Positions 6,187 through 13,026 of a DNA stretch of 14,423 bases are shown here, in pieces; the stretch's first letter is position 1, and each line of letters opens with the position of its first letter. Under the pieces are notes generated by a model. It had not been told where the DNA came from. It did not search any database and saw nothing but the letters and a program-made list of their open reading frames with translations. A program made the position numbers and the translations under genes. The stretch is from Bacillota bacterium (lineage in GTDB: Bacteria > Bacillota > Clostridia > Peptostreptococcales > Natronincolaceae): assembly GCA_023387935.1 (NCBI GenBank), contig JAEWHG010000093.1:1-14423 (forward strand), in the 5' to 3' direction.

Positions 6187-7374
6187 ATGGCTAAAAGACT
6201 ATTTACTTCAGAATCAGTAACAGAGGGACATCCAGATAAAATGTGCGACCAAATTTCAGATTCAATATTAGATGCTATCCTAGAACATGATCCAGCTGCA
6301 AGGGTTGCATGCGAGACCAGTGTTTCTACAGGACTTGTATTAGTTGCAGGAGAAATCACAACAAAGTGCTATGTAGACATTCCTAAAATAGTTAGAAAAA
6401 CTGTAGAGGAAATTGGGTATACTAGAGCAAAATATGGTTTTGACTCTGATACATGCGCAGTACTAACAGCAATAAACGAGCAATCTGCTGATATTGCTAT
6501 GGGAGTTAACGAAGCTCTTGAAAGTAAAACAGGAGAGCAAAAGGATGATTTAGAAGCTATAGGAGCAGGGGATCAAGGTATTATGTTTGGTTTTGCTTGT
6601 AATGAAACACCTGAGCTTATGCCGCTACCTATTTCTTTAGCACACAAGCTAGCTAAAAGATTATCAGATGTAAGAAAAAATGGAACATTAGATTATTTAA
6701 GACCTGATGGAAAAACTCAAGTAACAGTTGAATATGATGGAGATAAGCCTGTAAGAGTAGATACGATTGTTATTTCTACACAGCATGGACCTGAAGTAGA
6801 TGGAAGAACAATTGAAAAAGACATGATTGAGCATGTTATTAATAAAATAGTTCCTTCTGATCTATTAGATGAAAAAACAAGATACTTTATTAACCCAACT
6901 GGTCGTTTCGTTATTGGAGGACCACAAGGAGATGCAGGTTTAACTGGAAGAAAAATAATTGTAGATACTTACGGTGGATATGCTCGTCACGGTGGTGGCG
7001 CTTTCTCTGGAAAAGATGCAACTAAGGTAGACCGTTCTGCTGCTTATGCTGCTAGATACGTTGCTAAAAACATAGTAGCTGCAGGACTAGCGGATAAATG
7101 TGAGATCGAATTAGCATATGCTATCGGAGTTGCACAGCCAATATCTATATTAGTTGAAACTTTTGGAACAGGTAAAGTAGAAGAATCCAAATTAACAGAG
7201 CTTGTTGAAAAACATTTTGACTTAAGACCAGCAGCCATTATTAGAGATTTAGAGCTAAGAAAGCCTGGATACAGAAATATTGCAGCTTATGGACACTTTG
7301 GAAGAACAGACCTTGATCTTACATGGGAAAGAACAGACAAAGCTGAAATATTAAGAAAAGAAGCTGGACTATAG
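6187..7374 (+). CDS. metK: S-adenosylmethionine synthetase MetK
   Basis: MetK makes S-adenosylmethionine from methionine and ATP, releasing phosphate and pyrophosphate, in the cytoplasm as a tetramer. At 395 residues it has the normal family length. The three classic motifs are present: GHPDK (14-18), GAGDQGIMFG (126-135) and the P-loop-like GGGAFSGKD (269-277). The gene starts at ATG 6187 after AAGGAGG (6172-6178). It is the only gene under the SAM riboswitch, giving end-product feedback. About 260 nt, including a structured repeat, separate the riboswitch terminator from the start codon. A terminator follows, so it is monocistronic. Confidence 0.99.
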   Translation: MAKRLFTSESVTEGHPDKMCDQISDSILDAILEHDPAARVACETSVSTGLVLVAGEITTKCYVDIPKIVRKTVEEIGYTRAKYGFDSDTCAVLTAINEQSADIAMGVNEALESKTGEQKDDLEAIGAGDQGIMFGFACNETPELMPLPISLAHKLAKRLSDVRKNGTLDYLRPDGKTQVTVEYDGDKPVRVDTIVISTQHGPEVDGRTIEKDMIEHVINKIVPSDLLDEKTRYFINPTGRFVIGGPQGDAGLTGRKIIVDTYGGYARHGGGAFSGKDATKVDRSAAYAARYVAKNIVAAGLADKCEIELAYAIGVAQPISILVETFGTGKVEESKLTELVEKHFDLRPAAIIRDLELRKPGYRNIAAYGHFGRTDLDLTWERTDKAEILRKEAGL

Positions 7375-7408
7375 GATTTAAAAACTAACAACTTAAAATC
7401 AAACCCGG

Positions 7409-7467
7409 GGACGGTTCTCGTTTGGAGCATTTTAATAAATGCGACAAAATAGAACCGTCCTTTTTTT
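7409..7467 (+). terminator. Terminator after metK with compound hairpin
   Basis: GGACGGTTCT (7409-7418) pairs perfectly with AGAACCGTCC (7451-7460), followed by seven T (7461-7467). The loop holds an inner hairpin, GCATTT (7427-7432) with AAATGC (7437-7442), around TAAT. Confidence 0.92.
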
Positions 7468-7468
7468 G

Positions 7469-7548
7469 AGCACTTGAAATTCTAAGCAACGCTTAGAATT
7501 GAGTGTGACATAAAGTTAGTGAGTGGAAACGAACAAATTTTATTTTGT
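7469..7548 (+). repeat. 80-nt structured intergenic repeat, copy B
   Basis: Same element as 5932-6010. Here the stem is a perfect 10 bp, AATTCTAAGC (7478-7487) with GCTTAGAATT (7491-7500) around AAC, enclosed by CACT/AGTG. It starts two bases after the metK terminator T-tract. Confidence 0.8.
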
Positions 7549-7756
7549 CTCTCATTTCTTGTCTTTATTGTTATTCTGAACGAAGAAAAGAGCCTTGCCC
7601 TAAAAAGAACATCTGTTCCCATGGAGAATCGTCAAGATTGAAAAAAATACATCCTTGAAAGTACAAGTTTCGGCTTTATCCTTTTCCTCTTTTCTTTTGT
7701 ACAATCAGGTTAACCGGTAATAATCGAAGGGGCCCCTTCCAAAGGGAAGGATAACT
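7549..7756. other. Leader region of the sigma-factor gene
   Basis: No gene is seen. The stretch has runs of pyrimidines, a TACAAT at 7700-7705 without a good -35, and the GC-rich inverted repeats at 7726-7750 next to the start codon. Its promoter is not clear and might use a non-housekeeping sigma factor. Confidence 0.4.
7726..7750 (+). promoter_or_regulatory. Competing hairpins over the sigma-factor SD
   Basis: GAAGG (7726-7730) and GGAAGG (7745-7750) can each pair with the same CCTTCC segment (7735-7740). The second pairing, with loop AAAG, buries the SD; the first (CCTTC 7735-7739, loop GGCC) frees it. This is inferred from pairing only. Confidence 0.4.
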
Positions 7757-8329
7757 TTGTACATGGAATTTGATAAAAAAGTAGAAGAAGCAATAAAAGG
7801 AGAAAGTCTAGCAAAAGAGTGGATTATTAATCAATTAAAGCCTTTAGTAGTATCCTATAGCAGAAAATATGGAGGACAGACTGGGTGGGACGAAGAGCTT
7901 TACCAAGAAGGGTTCTGGCAAATATTAGAAGCATTAAATGTTTATGATCCAACTAAAGGAGTTCCATTTCTAGGTTTCGTAACAATCCGATTAAAACATC
8001 ATTATCAAAATAAGCGAAGAAAGGAAAAAACTACGATTTCTTTAGATCAAACTGTTGGAAATGATAGTAGTACATCGATTTTAGATTTGTTGGTAGATGA
8101 AGGGATGCCTATTGAACAGAACTATATAAAGAAGGAAGAGCATAAAGAACTAAGGTTGGCTATTCATATGCTAGATCGTAGGGATAGAGAAATTATAGAG
8201 AAGTACTATTTAAAAGGGATTCAATTAAAGGAAATTGCAAATGAAAGAAATGTCCATTATGTAACAGTAGCAAAGGGTAGAGCAAAGGCTATAGAAAATT
8301 TAAGAAAAAACTTCAATAAACTGTGCTAA
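7757..8329 (+). CDS. Sigma-70 family RNA polymerase sigma factor (region 2 plus region 4)
   Basis: This is a sigma factor of 190 residues. A region-2 domain (about 29-90) contains WDEELYQEGFWQILEAL, YDPTKGVPFLGF and IRLKHHYQNKRR, the usual core-binding and -10-recognition helices. Region 4 (about 138-186) contains LDRRDREIIEKYYLKG and a helix-turn-helix LKEIANERNVHYVTVAKGRAKAIENL. Region 3 is absent, as in compact alternative factors. No anti-sigma gene is adjacent. The start is ambiguous. TTG 7757 lies six bases after GGAAGG (7745-7750); ATG 7763 (two codons later) lies 12 bases after it. The gene is followed 51 bases later by a DUF1659 gene and then DUF2922 and YvrJ, a grouping that suggests a shared regulon. 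In B. subtilis YvrJ is encoded near the SigO system; that link is knowledge-based, not proof of orthology. Confidence 0.87.
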   Translation: MYMEFDKKVEEAIKGESLAKEWIINQLKPLVVSYSRKYGGQTGWDEELYQEGFWQILEALNVYDPTKGVPFLGFVTIRLKHHYQNKRRKEKTTISLDQTVGNDSSTSILDLLVDEGMPIEQNYIKKEEHKELRLAIHMLDRRDREIIEKYYLKGIQLKEIANERNVHYVTVAKGRAKAIENLRKNFNKLC

Positions 8330-8380
8330 CTTTTCTTTTCTCAAAACATGTAATAGGTGTAAGAGAGAGGAGGTGGAAAA

Positions 8381-8602
8381 ATGCCAGTAAATATTATAAA
8401 CCAAAGTTCAAGAGTTAGACTTCGCTTTATCGACGGTTTAGATGGAGAGGGAAGAGAAAAGCTATCTAGCAGAACCTATAGCAATCTTAAAACAGATGCT
8501 GTAGATGAAGATGTTTATGCAGTAGCTGTAGATATGGCTGGACTTCAAGAAAAGCCATTAAAAACAGTAGTAAGAACAGATGAAAAAGAGTTAGTTGAAT
8601 AG
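8381..8602 (+). CDS. DUF1659 family protein
   Basis: A 73-residue soluble protein without signal peptide or cysteines. It starts MPVNIINQSSRVRLRF and contains SNLKTDAVDEDVYAVAVDMAGLQ, then PLKTVVRTDEKELVE. These are the hallmarks of DUF1659, a small Firmicutes family of unknown function. The start has a strong SD, AGAGAGGAGGTGG (8363-8375 region), six bases upstream. It lies between the sigma factor and DUF2922. No catalytic residues are apparent; it may be structural or bind a partner. Confidence 0.88.
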   Translation: MPVNIINQSSRVRLRFIDGLDGEGREKLSSRTYSNLKTDAVDEDVYAVAVDMAGLQEKPLKTVVRTDEKELVE

Positions 8603-8696
8603 TGTGAGAAGCTATTAAGGAAGGTAGAAGCCATGGAGGCTAGCACTTGTTAGCTAATCTAAGCTGGTCTTTGTGGCGTACAAAGGAGGTGAAAAA

Positions 8697-8912
8697 ATGA
8701 GAGTATTAGAATTAAGCTTTATTAAGGAAGATGGTAAAACAGCAAAAATTACCATAGCTAATGCTAGAGAGGATTTAACGCCAGTAGAAGTTAAAACGGT
8801 AATGGAGAACATTGTTAGTAAGGATATATTTGCTCCAGGGGGCCTAGGTCTTGTAGAGGTGGATAGTGCCAAGGTAGTTATAACACAGGAAGAAGAATTA
8901 GATTTAGCATAG
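8697..8912 (+). CDS. DUF2922 family protein
   Basis: A 71-residue protein: MRVLELSFIKEDGKTAKITIANAREDLTPVEVKTVMENIVSKDIF, followed by GLVEVDSAKVV and an acidic end. This alternating beta/turn pattern and the ED(L/I)TxxEVxxxM block match DUF2922, whose function is unknown and which often neighbours DUF1659 in Firmicutes. I chose the ATG at 8697 because AAAGGAGGTG (8682-8691) sits just before it; an in-frame GTG at 8673 would place that SD inside the gene. A hairpin follows the stop, so the downstream yvrJ may be made at a lower level. Confidence 0.86.
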   Translation: MRVLELSFIKEDGKTAKITIANAREDLTPVEVKTVMENIVSKDIFAPGGLGLVEVDSAKVVITQEEELDLA

Positions 8913-8919
8913 ATATAGC

Positions 8920-8945
8920 AAAGGCCGAGAGAAATCTCGGCTTTT
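8920..8945 (+). terminator. Hairpin between DUF2922 and yvrJ (weak terminator or attenuator)
   Basis: AAAG-GCCGAGA (8920-8930) pairs with TCTCGGC-TTTT (8935-8945) around a GAAA tetraloop: 11 bp with one G-U. The T-run is only four bases, then ATC. Partial read-through to yvrJ seems likely. Confidence 0.7.
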
Positions 8946-8967
8946 ATCATAAGGTGAGGTGAAAAAA

Positions 8968-9132
8968 ATGAACGAAATATTTGGTCAGGTGGCTAATCTG
9001 GGATTTCCAATCGTTATTTCTATTTATTTACTGGTTAGACTAGAAAATAAAGTAGAAAGCTTAACTGTTAGTATAAATGAACTAGCTAAATCCATAGACC
9101 TATTATCAGTTAAAACTCCAAAGGGAATGTGA
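8968..9132 (+). CDS. yvrJ: YvrJ family small membrane protein (54 aa)
   Basis: The short gene runs from ATG 8968, after GAGGTGA (8956-8962), to TGA 9130-9132. The product is MNEIFGQVANLGFPIVISIY, then LLVRLENKVESLTVSINELAKSIDLLSVKTPKGM. It has one hydrophobic helix at about 8-24 containing the G-F-P-I-V signature, followed by an amphipathic coiled-coil-like segment (25-46). This matches the YvrJ family of single-pass peptides. Holin-like or membrane-anchor roles have been guessed for such peptides, but none is established. It closes the sigma-DUF1659-DUF2922 cluster. Its stop codon overlaps the extended -10 of the following gene. Confidence 0.82.
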   Translation: MNEIFGQVANLGFPIVISIYLLVRLENKVESLTVSINELAKSIDLLSVKTPKGM

Positions 9133-9138
9133 TATAAT
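9110..9138 (+). promoter_or_regulatory. Probable promoter of recD2
   Basis: TTAAAA (9110-9115), a 17-bp spacer and a perfect TATAAT (9133-9138) with extended TGA (9130-9132). It overlaps the end of yvrJ, so recD2 and the following genes can be expressed apart from the sigma cluster. Confidence 0.6.
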
Positions 9139-9177
9139 ATATAGTATTGAGATTTAAGAGGCTGGGAGGAAGGTACA

Positions 9178-11400
9178 GTGGTTGAATTAGAAGGTAGACT
9201 AATAGAAATAATATTTCAAAACGAATCCAATGGATATTTAGTAGGTATATTAGACTGTGAAGATGAAGAAGTAACAATAGTAGGCTGTCTACCTGCATTA
9301 AAAGAAGGAGAGATAATTTCAGTAAAGGGGAAATGGATCGTGCATCCGGTGTATGGCAGGCAAATGGATGTTAAGGAGTATCGGCATGTACAGCCTTCAA
9401 CAAGAGAAGGTATATTAACCTATCTATCCTCTGGCGTTATAAAGGGAATAGGCAAAAAAATGGCAGAGCGAATCATAGACCATTTTGGCACCGATGCCCT
9501 AGAAATTATACAGTATGCGCCCCAAAGGCTAACGGAGATTTCTGGAATTGGAGAAGCTAAGGCCGAAACCATAGCACAGGCTTTTCAGGAGCAAAGAGAG
9601 CTAAGAGAGATTATACTGTTCCTTTCTCAGTACGGAATCACCCCAAGCTACGCAGTTAGAATTTACAAAAAATATATGGAGATGACCATAGCTTATATAC
9701 AGGAAAACCCATATCGTCTAGCGGACGAAATTTCTGGCATAGGCTTTAAAAAGGCAGACCTTATTGCAAAGGCTATGGGCATCTCCCCTAACTCTAAATA
9801 TCGTATACATTCTGGGATTCGATATACTTTAAATACATTTCATGCAGAAGGACATACCTATGCACCGAGCGATCTTTTAATCGATCGATCGAGAGAGCTA
9901 TTAGGAGTAACGGAAGAGGAAGTAGTAGAAGGGGTACAGGAAATGGCTCTTAAGCAAAAAATACAGCTAGAGCGTCAGGATGAAGAAATAATAGTATACT
10001 CAATGCCATACTTCTATGCAGAAACCAATGCATGTAATAAGCTCATAGAGCTTTCCCAGGTAGAACTAGACGCCCTAGAAATCGATGTGGACGAAGAAAT
10101 AAGCATCATAGAAGAGGAAGATGGTATAGCTTTAGCAGAAAATCAAAAGGAAGCAATCAGACAGGCGATTCATAGTGGTATTTTAGTAATTACAGGTGGG
10201 CCTGGTACGGGAAAAACCACTATTATAAATACATTAATAAAGGTTTTTGAAAAGCTTAAGAAGAAAATACTATTAGCTGCACCAACTGGGAGAGCATCCA
10301 AACGCATGACGGAGGCAACTGGCAAAGAGGCTAAAACAATACATAGACTACTGGAAATGGGATATAGCGATGATGAAGAAGGCATGCTTTTCCAAAGAAA
10401 CGAAGATAATCCCTTAGGAGCAGATGTCATCATTATTGATGAGGTATCCATGGTGGATATTATATTGATGAACAGCCTTTTAAAGGCCATATCCCGTGGA
10501 ACTAGATTAATATTCGTTGGCGATGTGGATCAACTACCATCTGTTGGAGCGGGTAACGTACTTAGAGATATTATAGATAGCAAAGTAATAAAGGTAGTGC
10601 GTTTAAATGAAATTTTTAGGCAAGCTGGAGAAAGTATGATTGTAGTAAACGCACATAAAATTAATCAAGGAGAATATCCCATATTAAATTATAAGAACAA
10701 GGATTTTTACTTTATGAGCCGAAATAAGAACGATGATATATTAAATACGATCATAGGTCTTGTAAAAGAAAGGCTGCCAAAGCATTATAAATTCGACTCA
10801 ATAAGAGATATTCAAGTACTGACACCTATGAAAAAAGGTGATGTAGGTACGTTAAATTTAAATAAAGAGCTACAAAATTATTTAAATCCACCCGATAAAT
10901 ATAAGAGAGAAAAGGAATTAAAAGAAAAAACCTTCCGTGTAGGGGATAAGGTTATGCAAATTAAAAATAACTACACATTAAAGTGGACAAGTTTAGATAT
11001 AGATGCAGAGGAGCAAAGAGGCGAAGGTGTATTCAACGGAGATATGGGTTACGTCCAATATATAAACCCAGAGGAGCAGGAGCTAACGGTGTTTTTTGAT
11101 GATAATAGAAGCGTGGTATATAGCTATACCCAGCTAGATGAACTGGAGCTTGCATATTCTATTACGATACATAAAAGTCAAGGAAGTGAATTTCCCGTTG
11201 TGGTTATGCCAGTTACCTGGGGGCCACCTATGCTCTTAACCCGTAATCTTCTATATACTGCGATAACGAGGGCAAAGTCCCTTGTAGTTTTAGTAGGTAC
11301 AGAAAATTATTTAAACCGTATGGTTGATAATAATAAAATTGTTGAGCGGTATTCAGGATTAGGAATTAGATTGAAAAAATTCTTTGATTTTATGACCTAA
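9178..11400 (+). CDS. recD2: ATP-dependent RecD2-type DNA helicase
   Basis: The 740-residue SF1B helicase fits the RecD2 (YrrC) type found outside RecBCD; such enzymes move 5'-3' on DNA and affect repair and replication forks. An N-terminal OB-like part (about 1-70) is followed by helix-hairpin-helix motifs: IKGIGKKMAERI, ISGIGEAKAETI and ISGIGFKKADLI. The helicase core has Walker A GGPGTGKTT (340-348), Walker B IIIDEVSM with D421-E422, GDVDQLPSVGAG, a TIHKSQGSEF block, and motif VI with TAITRAK (Arg698). The start is GTG 9178 preceded by GGGAGGAAGG (9164-9173). It heads the run into comFC and the flagellar genes. No recB or recC is present, which supports the stand-alone type. Confidence 0.95.
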   Translation: MVELEGRLIEIIFQNESNGYLVGILDCEDEEVTIVGCLPALKEGEIISVKGKWIVHPVYGRQMDVKEYRHVQPSTREGILTYLSSGVIKGIGKKMAERIIDHFGTDALEIIQYAPQRLTEISGIGEAKAETIAQAFQEQRELREIILFLSQYGITPSYAVRIYKKYMEMTIAYIQENPYRLADEISGIGFKKADLIAKAMGISPNSKYRIHSGIRYTLNTFHAEGHTYAPSDLLIDRSRELLGVTEEEVVEGVQEMALKQKIQLERQDEEIIVYSMPYFYAETNACNKLIELSQVELDALEIDVDEEISIIEEEDGIALAENQKEAIRQAIHSGILVITGGPGTGKTTIINTLIKVFEKLKKKILLAAPTGRASKRMTEATGKEAKTIHRLLEMGYSDDEEGMLFQRNEDNPLGADVIIIDEVSMVDIILMNSLLKAISRGTRLIFVGDVDQLPSVGAGNVLRDIIDSKVIKVVRLNEIFRQAGESMIVVNAHKINQGEYPILNYKNKDFYFMSRNKNDDILNTIIGLVKERLPKHYKFDSIRDIQVLTPMKKGDVGTLNLNKELQNYLNPPDKYKREKELKEKTFRVGDKVMQIKNNYTLKWTSLDIDAEEQRGEGVFNGDMGYVQYINPEEQELTVFFDDNRSVVYSYTQLDELELAYSITIHKSQGSEFPVVVMPVTWGPPMLLTRNLLYTAITRAKSLVVLVGTENYLNRMVDNNKIVERYSGLGIRLKKFFDFMT

Positions 11401-11478
11401 CCTGATTTACACAGCAAATTGATGGCAGGTCAAACGGAACAAGCACCAAATTTGCACGACCAAAGGGAGTGAACAAAT

Positions 11479-12168
11479 TTGAAAATTCTACAGGTAGTAG
11501 AAGAATACACCGATGCTTTTTTAGACCTAATTTACCCACCAATATCGATTTGCCATATGTGTGGAGGTTCCTTGCCTTTTATTCCAGAGCATCATTGTAT
11601 AAAATGTGGGATGCCTTTAAGAATGATAGAGGATGGTTCAATTTGCCAAGAATGTAAAGATCATAAACATCATTATTTCAATAGAGCAATAGCTGTAGTT
11701 AAATATGAAGAAGATGTAAAAAAACTAATATATAGATTCAAATACTCTGGTCATACATACTTAGCAAGAACAATGGGTACTATGATGGCACATAAGCTAA
11801 TGCAGGAGGGTATACCAATCGATATTATTTTGCCCGTACCTTTATATATAGGAAAGGAAAAAGAAAGAGGCTTTAACCAGGCCACGCTCTTAAGTAAGTA
11901 CATTTCAAAGGAAGCTAATATTCCTTTAGAACTAGATGTACTCATAAGAATAAAAAATACAAAGGTAATGCACACCCTAAATAAAAGGCAACGACAAGAA
12001 AATGTGAGGGATGCTTTTAAAGTCACAAAAGAAGGGGTAATATTAAATAAACATATATTATTAGTAGACGACATATTTACTACAGGTTCCACAGTTAACG
12101 CCTGTAGCAATCTATTACTAAGCTTTGGAGCTGAAACTGTAACAGTGCTAACATTTGCAAGAGATTAA
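11479..12168 (+). CDS. comFC: ComF family protein (ComFC-like, zinc ribbon plus phosphoribosyltransferase domain)
   Basis: The 229-residue protein has an N-terminal double zinc ribbon with C25/C28, C40/C43 and C56/C59 pairs. A phosphoribosyltransferase-like domain follows, ending in the PRPP-loop motif LLVDDIFTTGST (194-205). ComFC is needed for DNA uptake in naturally competent bacteria, where it works with the ComFA helicase; in non-competent species its role is uncertain. There is no comFA here. The start is TTG 11479 with GGGAGTGA (11465-11472) upstream. The gene lies 78 bases after recD2 and 19 bases before yvyF. Confidence 0.93.
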   Translation: MKILQVVEEYTDAFLDLIYPPISICHMCGGSLPFIPEHHCIKCGMPLRMIEDGSICQECKDHKHHYFNRAIAVVKYEEDVKKLIYRFKYSGHTYLARTMGTMMAHKLMQEGIPIDIILPVPLYIGKEKERGFNQATLLSKYISKEANIPLELDVLIRIKNTKVMHTLNKRQRQENVRDAFKVTKEGVILNKHILLVDDIFTTGSTVNACSNLLLSFGAETVTVLTFARD

Positions 12169-12187
12169 TAAATGGGGAGGGGTTATT

Positions 12188-12610
12188 ATGGATTTAAGAA
12201 ATTGTACAAAATGTGGGAGAGTATTTGCATATAATGGCATTGAAATATGCTCACGTTGTGCGAATAATGATGTAGATGATTTTAAGAAGGTAAAGGAATA
12301 TCTATATGACAATCCAGGTGCAACCATAGTTGAGGTATCAGAGGAAACAGGAGTAGAAGAAAAGAAAATTTTAAGATATTTAAGAGAAAGTAGAATAGAG
12401 ATTAGAGAAGACGATAATATGTTGTTAGATTGTGAGAGATGCGGTAAACCTATAAAATCAGGTAGATTTTGTGATATGTGTGTAGTTAGTATGCAAAAAG
12501 AATTTTCTTCTGTATTAAAGCCTAATAAGGATGAACAGAAAAAAATAAAAGATCCTGGTAAGAATGACACGAAAATGTATATAGCAGATATTAGAAAAAA
12601 ATATAAATAA
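12188..12610 (+). CDS. yvyF: YvyF-like flagellar operon protein (TIGR03826 type)
   Basis: The 140-residue protein carries zinc ribbons at both sides of a small helical domain: C6/C9 with C21/C24, and C82/C85 with C95/C98. The middle (about 33-72), with GATIVEVSEETGVEEKKILRYLRE, looks like a helix-turn-helix. The tail is Lys-rich. This matches the YvyF family placed between comFC and flgM in B. subtilis, with an assumed link to flagellar gene control or assembly. Its molecular role is not established. The ATG at 12188 has GGGGAGGGG (12174-12182) five bases upstream. A longer frame from 12155 would overlap comFC and lacks an SD. Confidence 0.88.
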   Translation: MDLRNCTKCGRVFAYNGIEICSRCANNDVDDFKKVKEYLYDNPGATIVEVSEETGVEEKKILRYLRESRIEIREDDNMLLDCERCGKPIKSGRFCDMCVVSMQKEFSSVLKPNKDEQKKIKDPGKNDTKMYIADIRKKYK

Positions 12611-12612
12611 AC

Positions 12613-12640
12613 TAAAGAAACACTTCAGCTATGCCGATAG
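12613..12640 (+). promoter_or_regulatory. Sigma-28/SigD-type promoter upstream of flgM
   Basis: CTAAAG contains TAAA (12613-12616), and GCCGATAG is at 12633-12640. The spacer is 16 bp, against 15 in the consensus TAAA-N15-GCCGATAT. Such a promoter before flgM is typical of motile Firmicutes. Transcription would start around 12647. Confidence 0.75.
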
Positions 12641-12684
12641 TATTAACAATGAGTACAAAATCGGAAAAGTTGAGGTGTTTTTTT
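12618..12684 (+). terminator. Terminator-like hairpin enclosing the flgM promoter and SD
   Basis: AAACACTTCA (12618-12627) pairs with TGAGGTGTTT (12671-12680), 10 bp with one G-U, and runs into seven T (12678-12684) that touch the flgM ATG. Inside, CCGAT (12634-12638) pairs with ATCGG (12660-12664). The SD GAGGTG (12672-12677) lies in the 3' arm. Confidence 0.65.
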
Positions 12685-12978
12685 ATGAAAATCTTTAATA
12701 ATCCTAATGTAAATAAGGCTATGCAAATATACAATAATAAATCCACAGAAAAATTGGATCATACAAAGTCCGTAGAAGCTCCAAAGGATGAATTGCAGCT
12801 TTCAAACAGAGCAAAGGAATATCAAATTGCTATGAAAGCGTTTAAAAACCTACCAGAGGTTAGAGAAGACTTAGTTAACGATTTAAAGAATCAAATCAAA
12901 CAAGGAAGCTACAATGTAACAGGGGAAGAAATAGCAGATAAAATTATAGAAAGTGTAATTATAGATAAAAAAATCTAA
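12685..12978 (+). CDS. flgM: Anti-sigma-28 factor FlgM
   Basis: The 97-residue product has a flexible N-terminal half and a C-terminal anti-sigma-28 domain (about 35-91): LQLSNRAKEYQIAMKAFKNLPEVREDLVNDLK and GSYNVTGEEIADKIIES. FlgM holds SigD (FliA) inactive until the hook-basal body is complete; release is by export in enteric bacteria and less clear in Firmicutes. The start at 12685 follows TGAGGTG (12671-12677), spacing 7. A longer frame from ATG 12631 lacks an SD and runs through the promoter. Being under a sigma-28-type promoter, it would form a negative feedback loop. Confidence 0.92.
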   Translation: MKIFNNPNVNKAMQIYNNKSTEKLDHTKSVEAPKDELQLSNRAKEYQIAMKAFKNLPEVREDLVNDLKNQIKQGSYNVTGEEIADKIIESVIIDKKI

Positions 12979-13026
12979 AGATGCGTCCCCCACTCTGTAG
13001 CAGTTCTATCTAAGGAGGCACAAGAT

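Noticed and set aside
11469..11657. 62-codon frame overlapping the start of comFC
   Set aside because: It is out of frame with the clear comFC zinc-ribbon coding sequence and has no recognisable pattern.
12631..12684. Upstream start for flgM at ATG 12631
   Set aside because: This ATG touches the GCCGATAG promoter box, has no SD, and adds residues not expected in FlgM.
12979..13026. GCGTCCCC stretch between flgM and flgN, similar to the GGGGAC repeats
   Set aside because: The match to the repeat motif is too short to call a copy.
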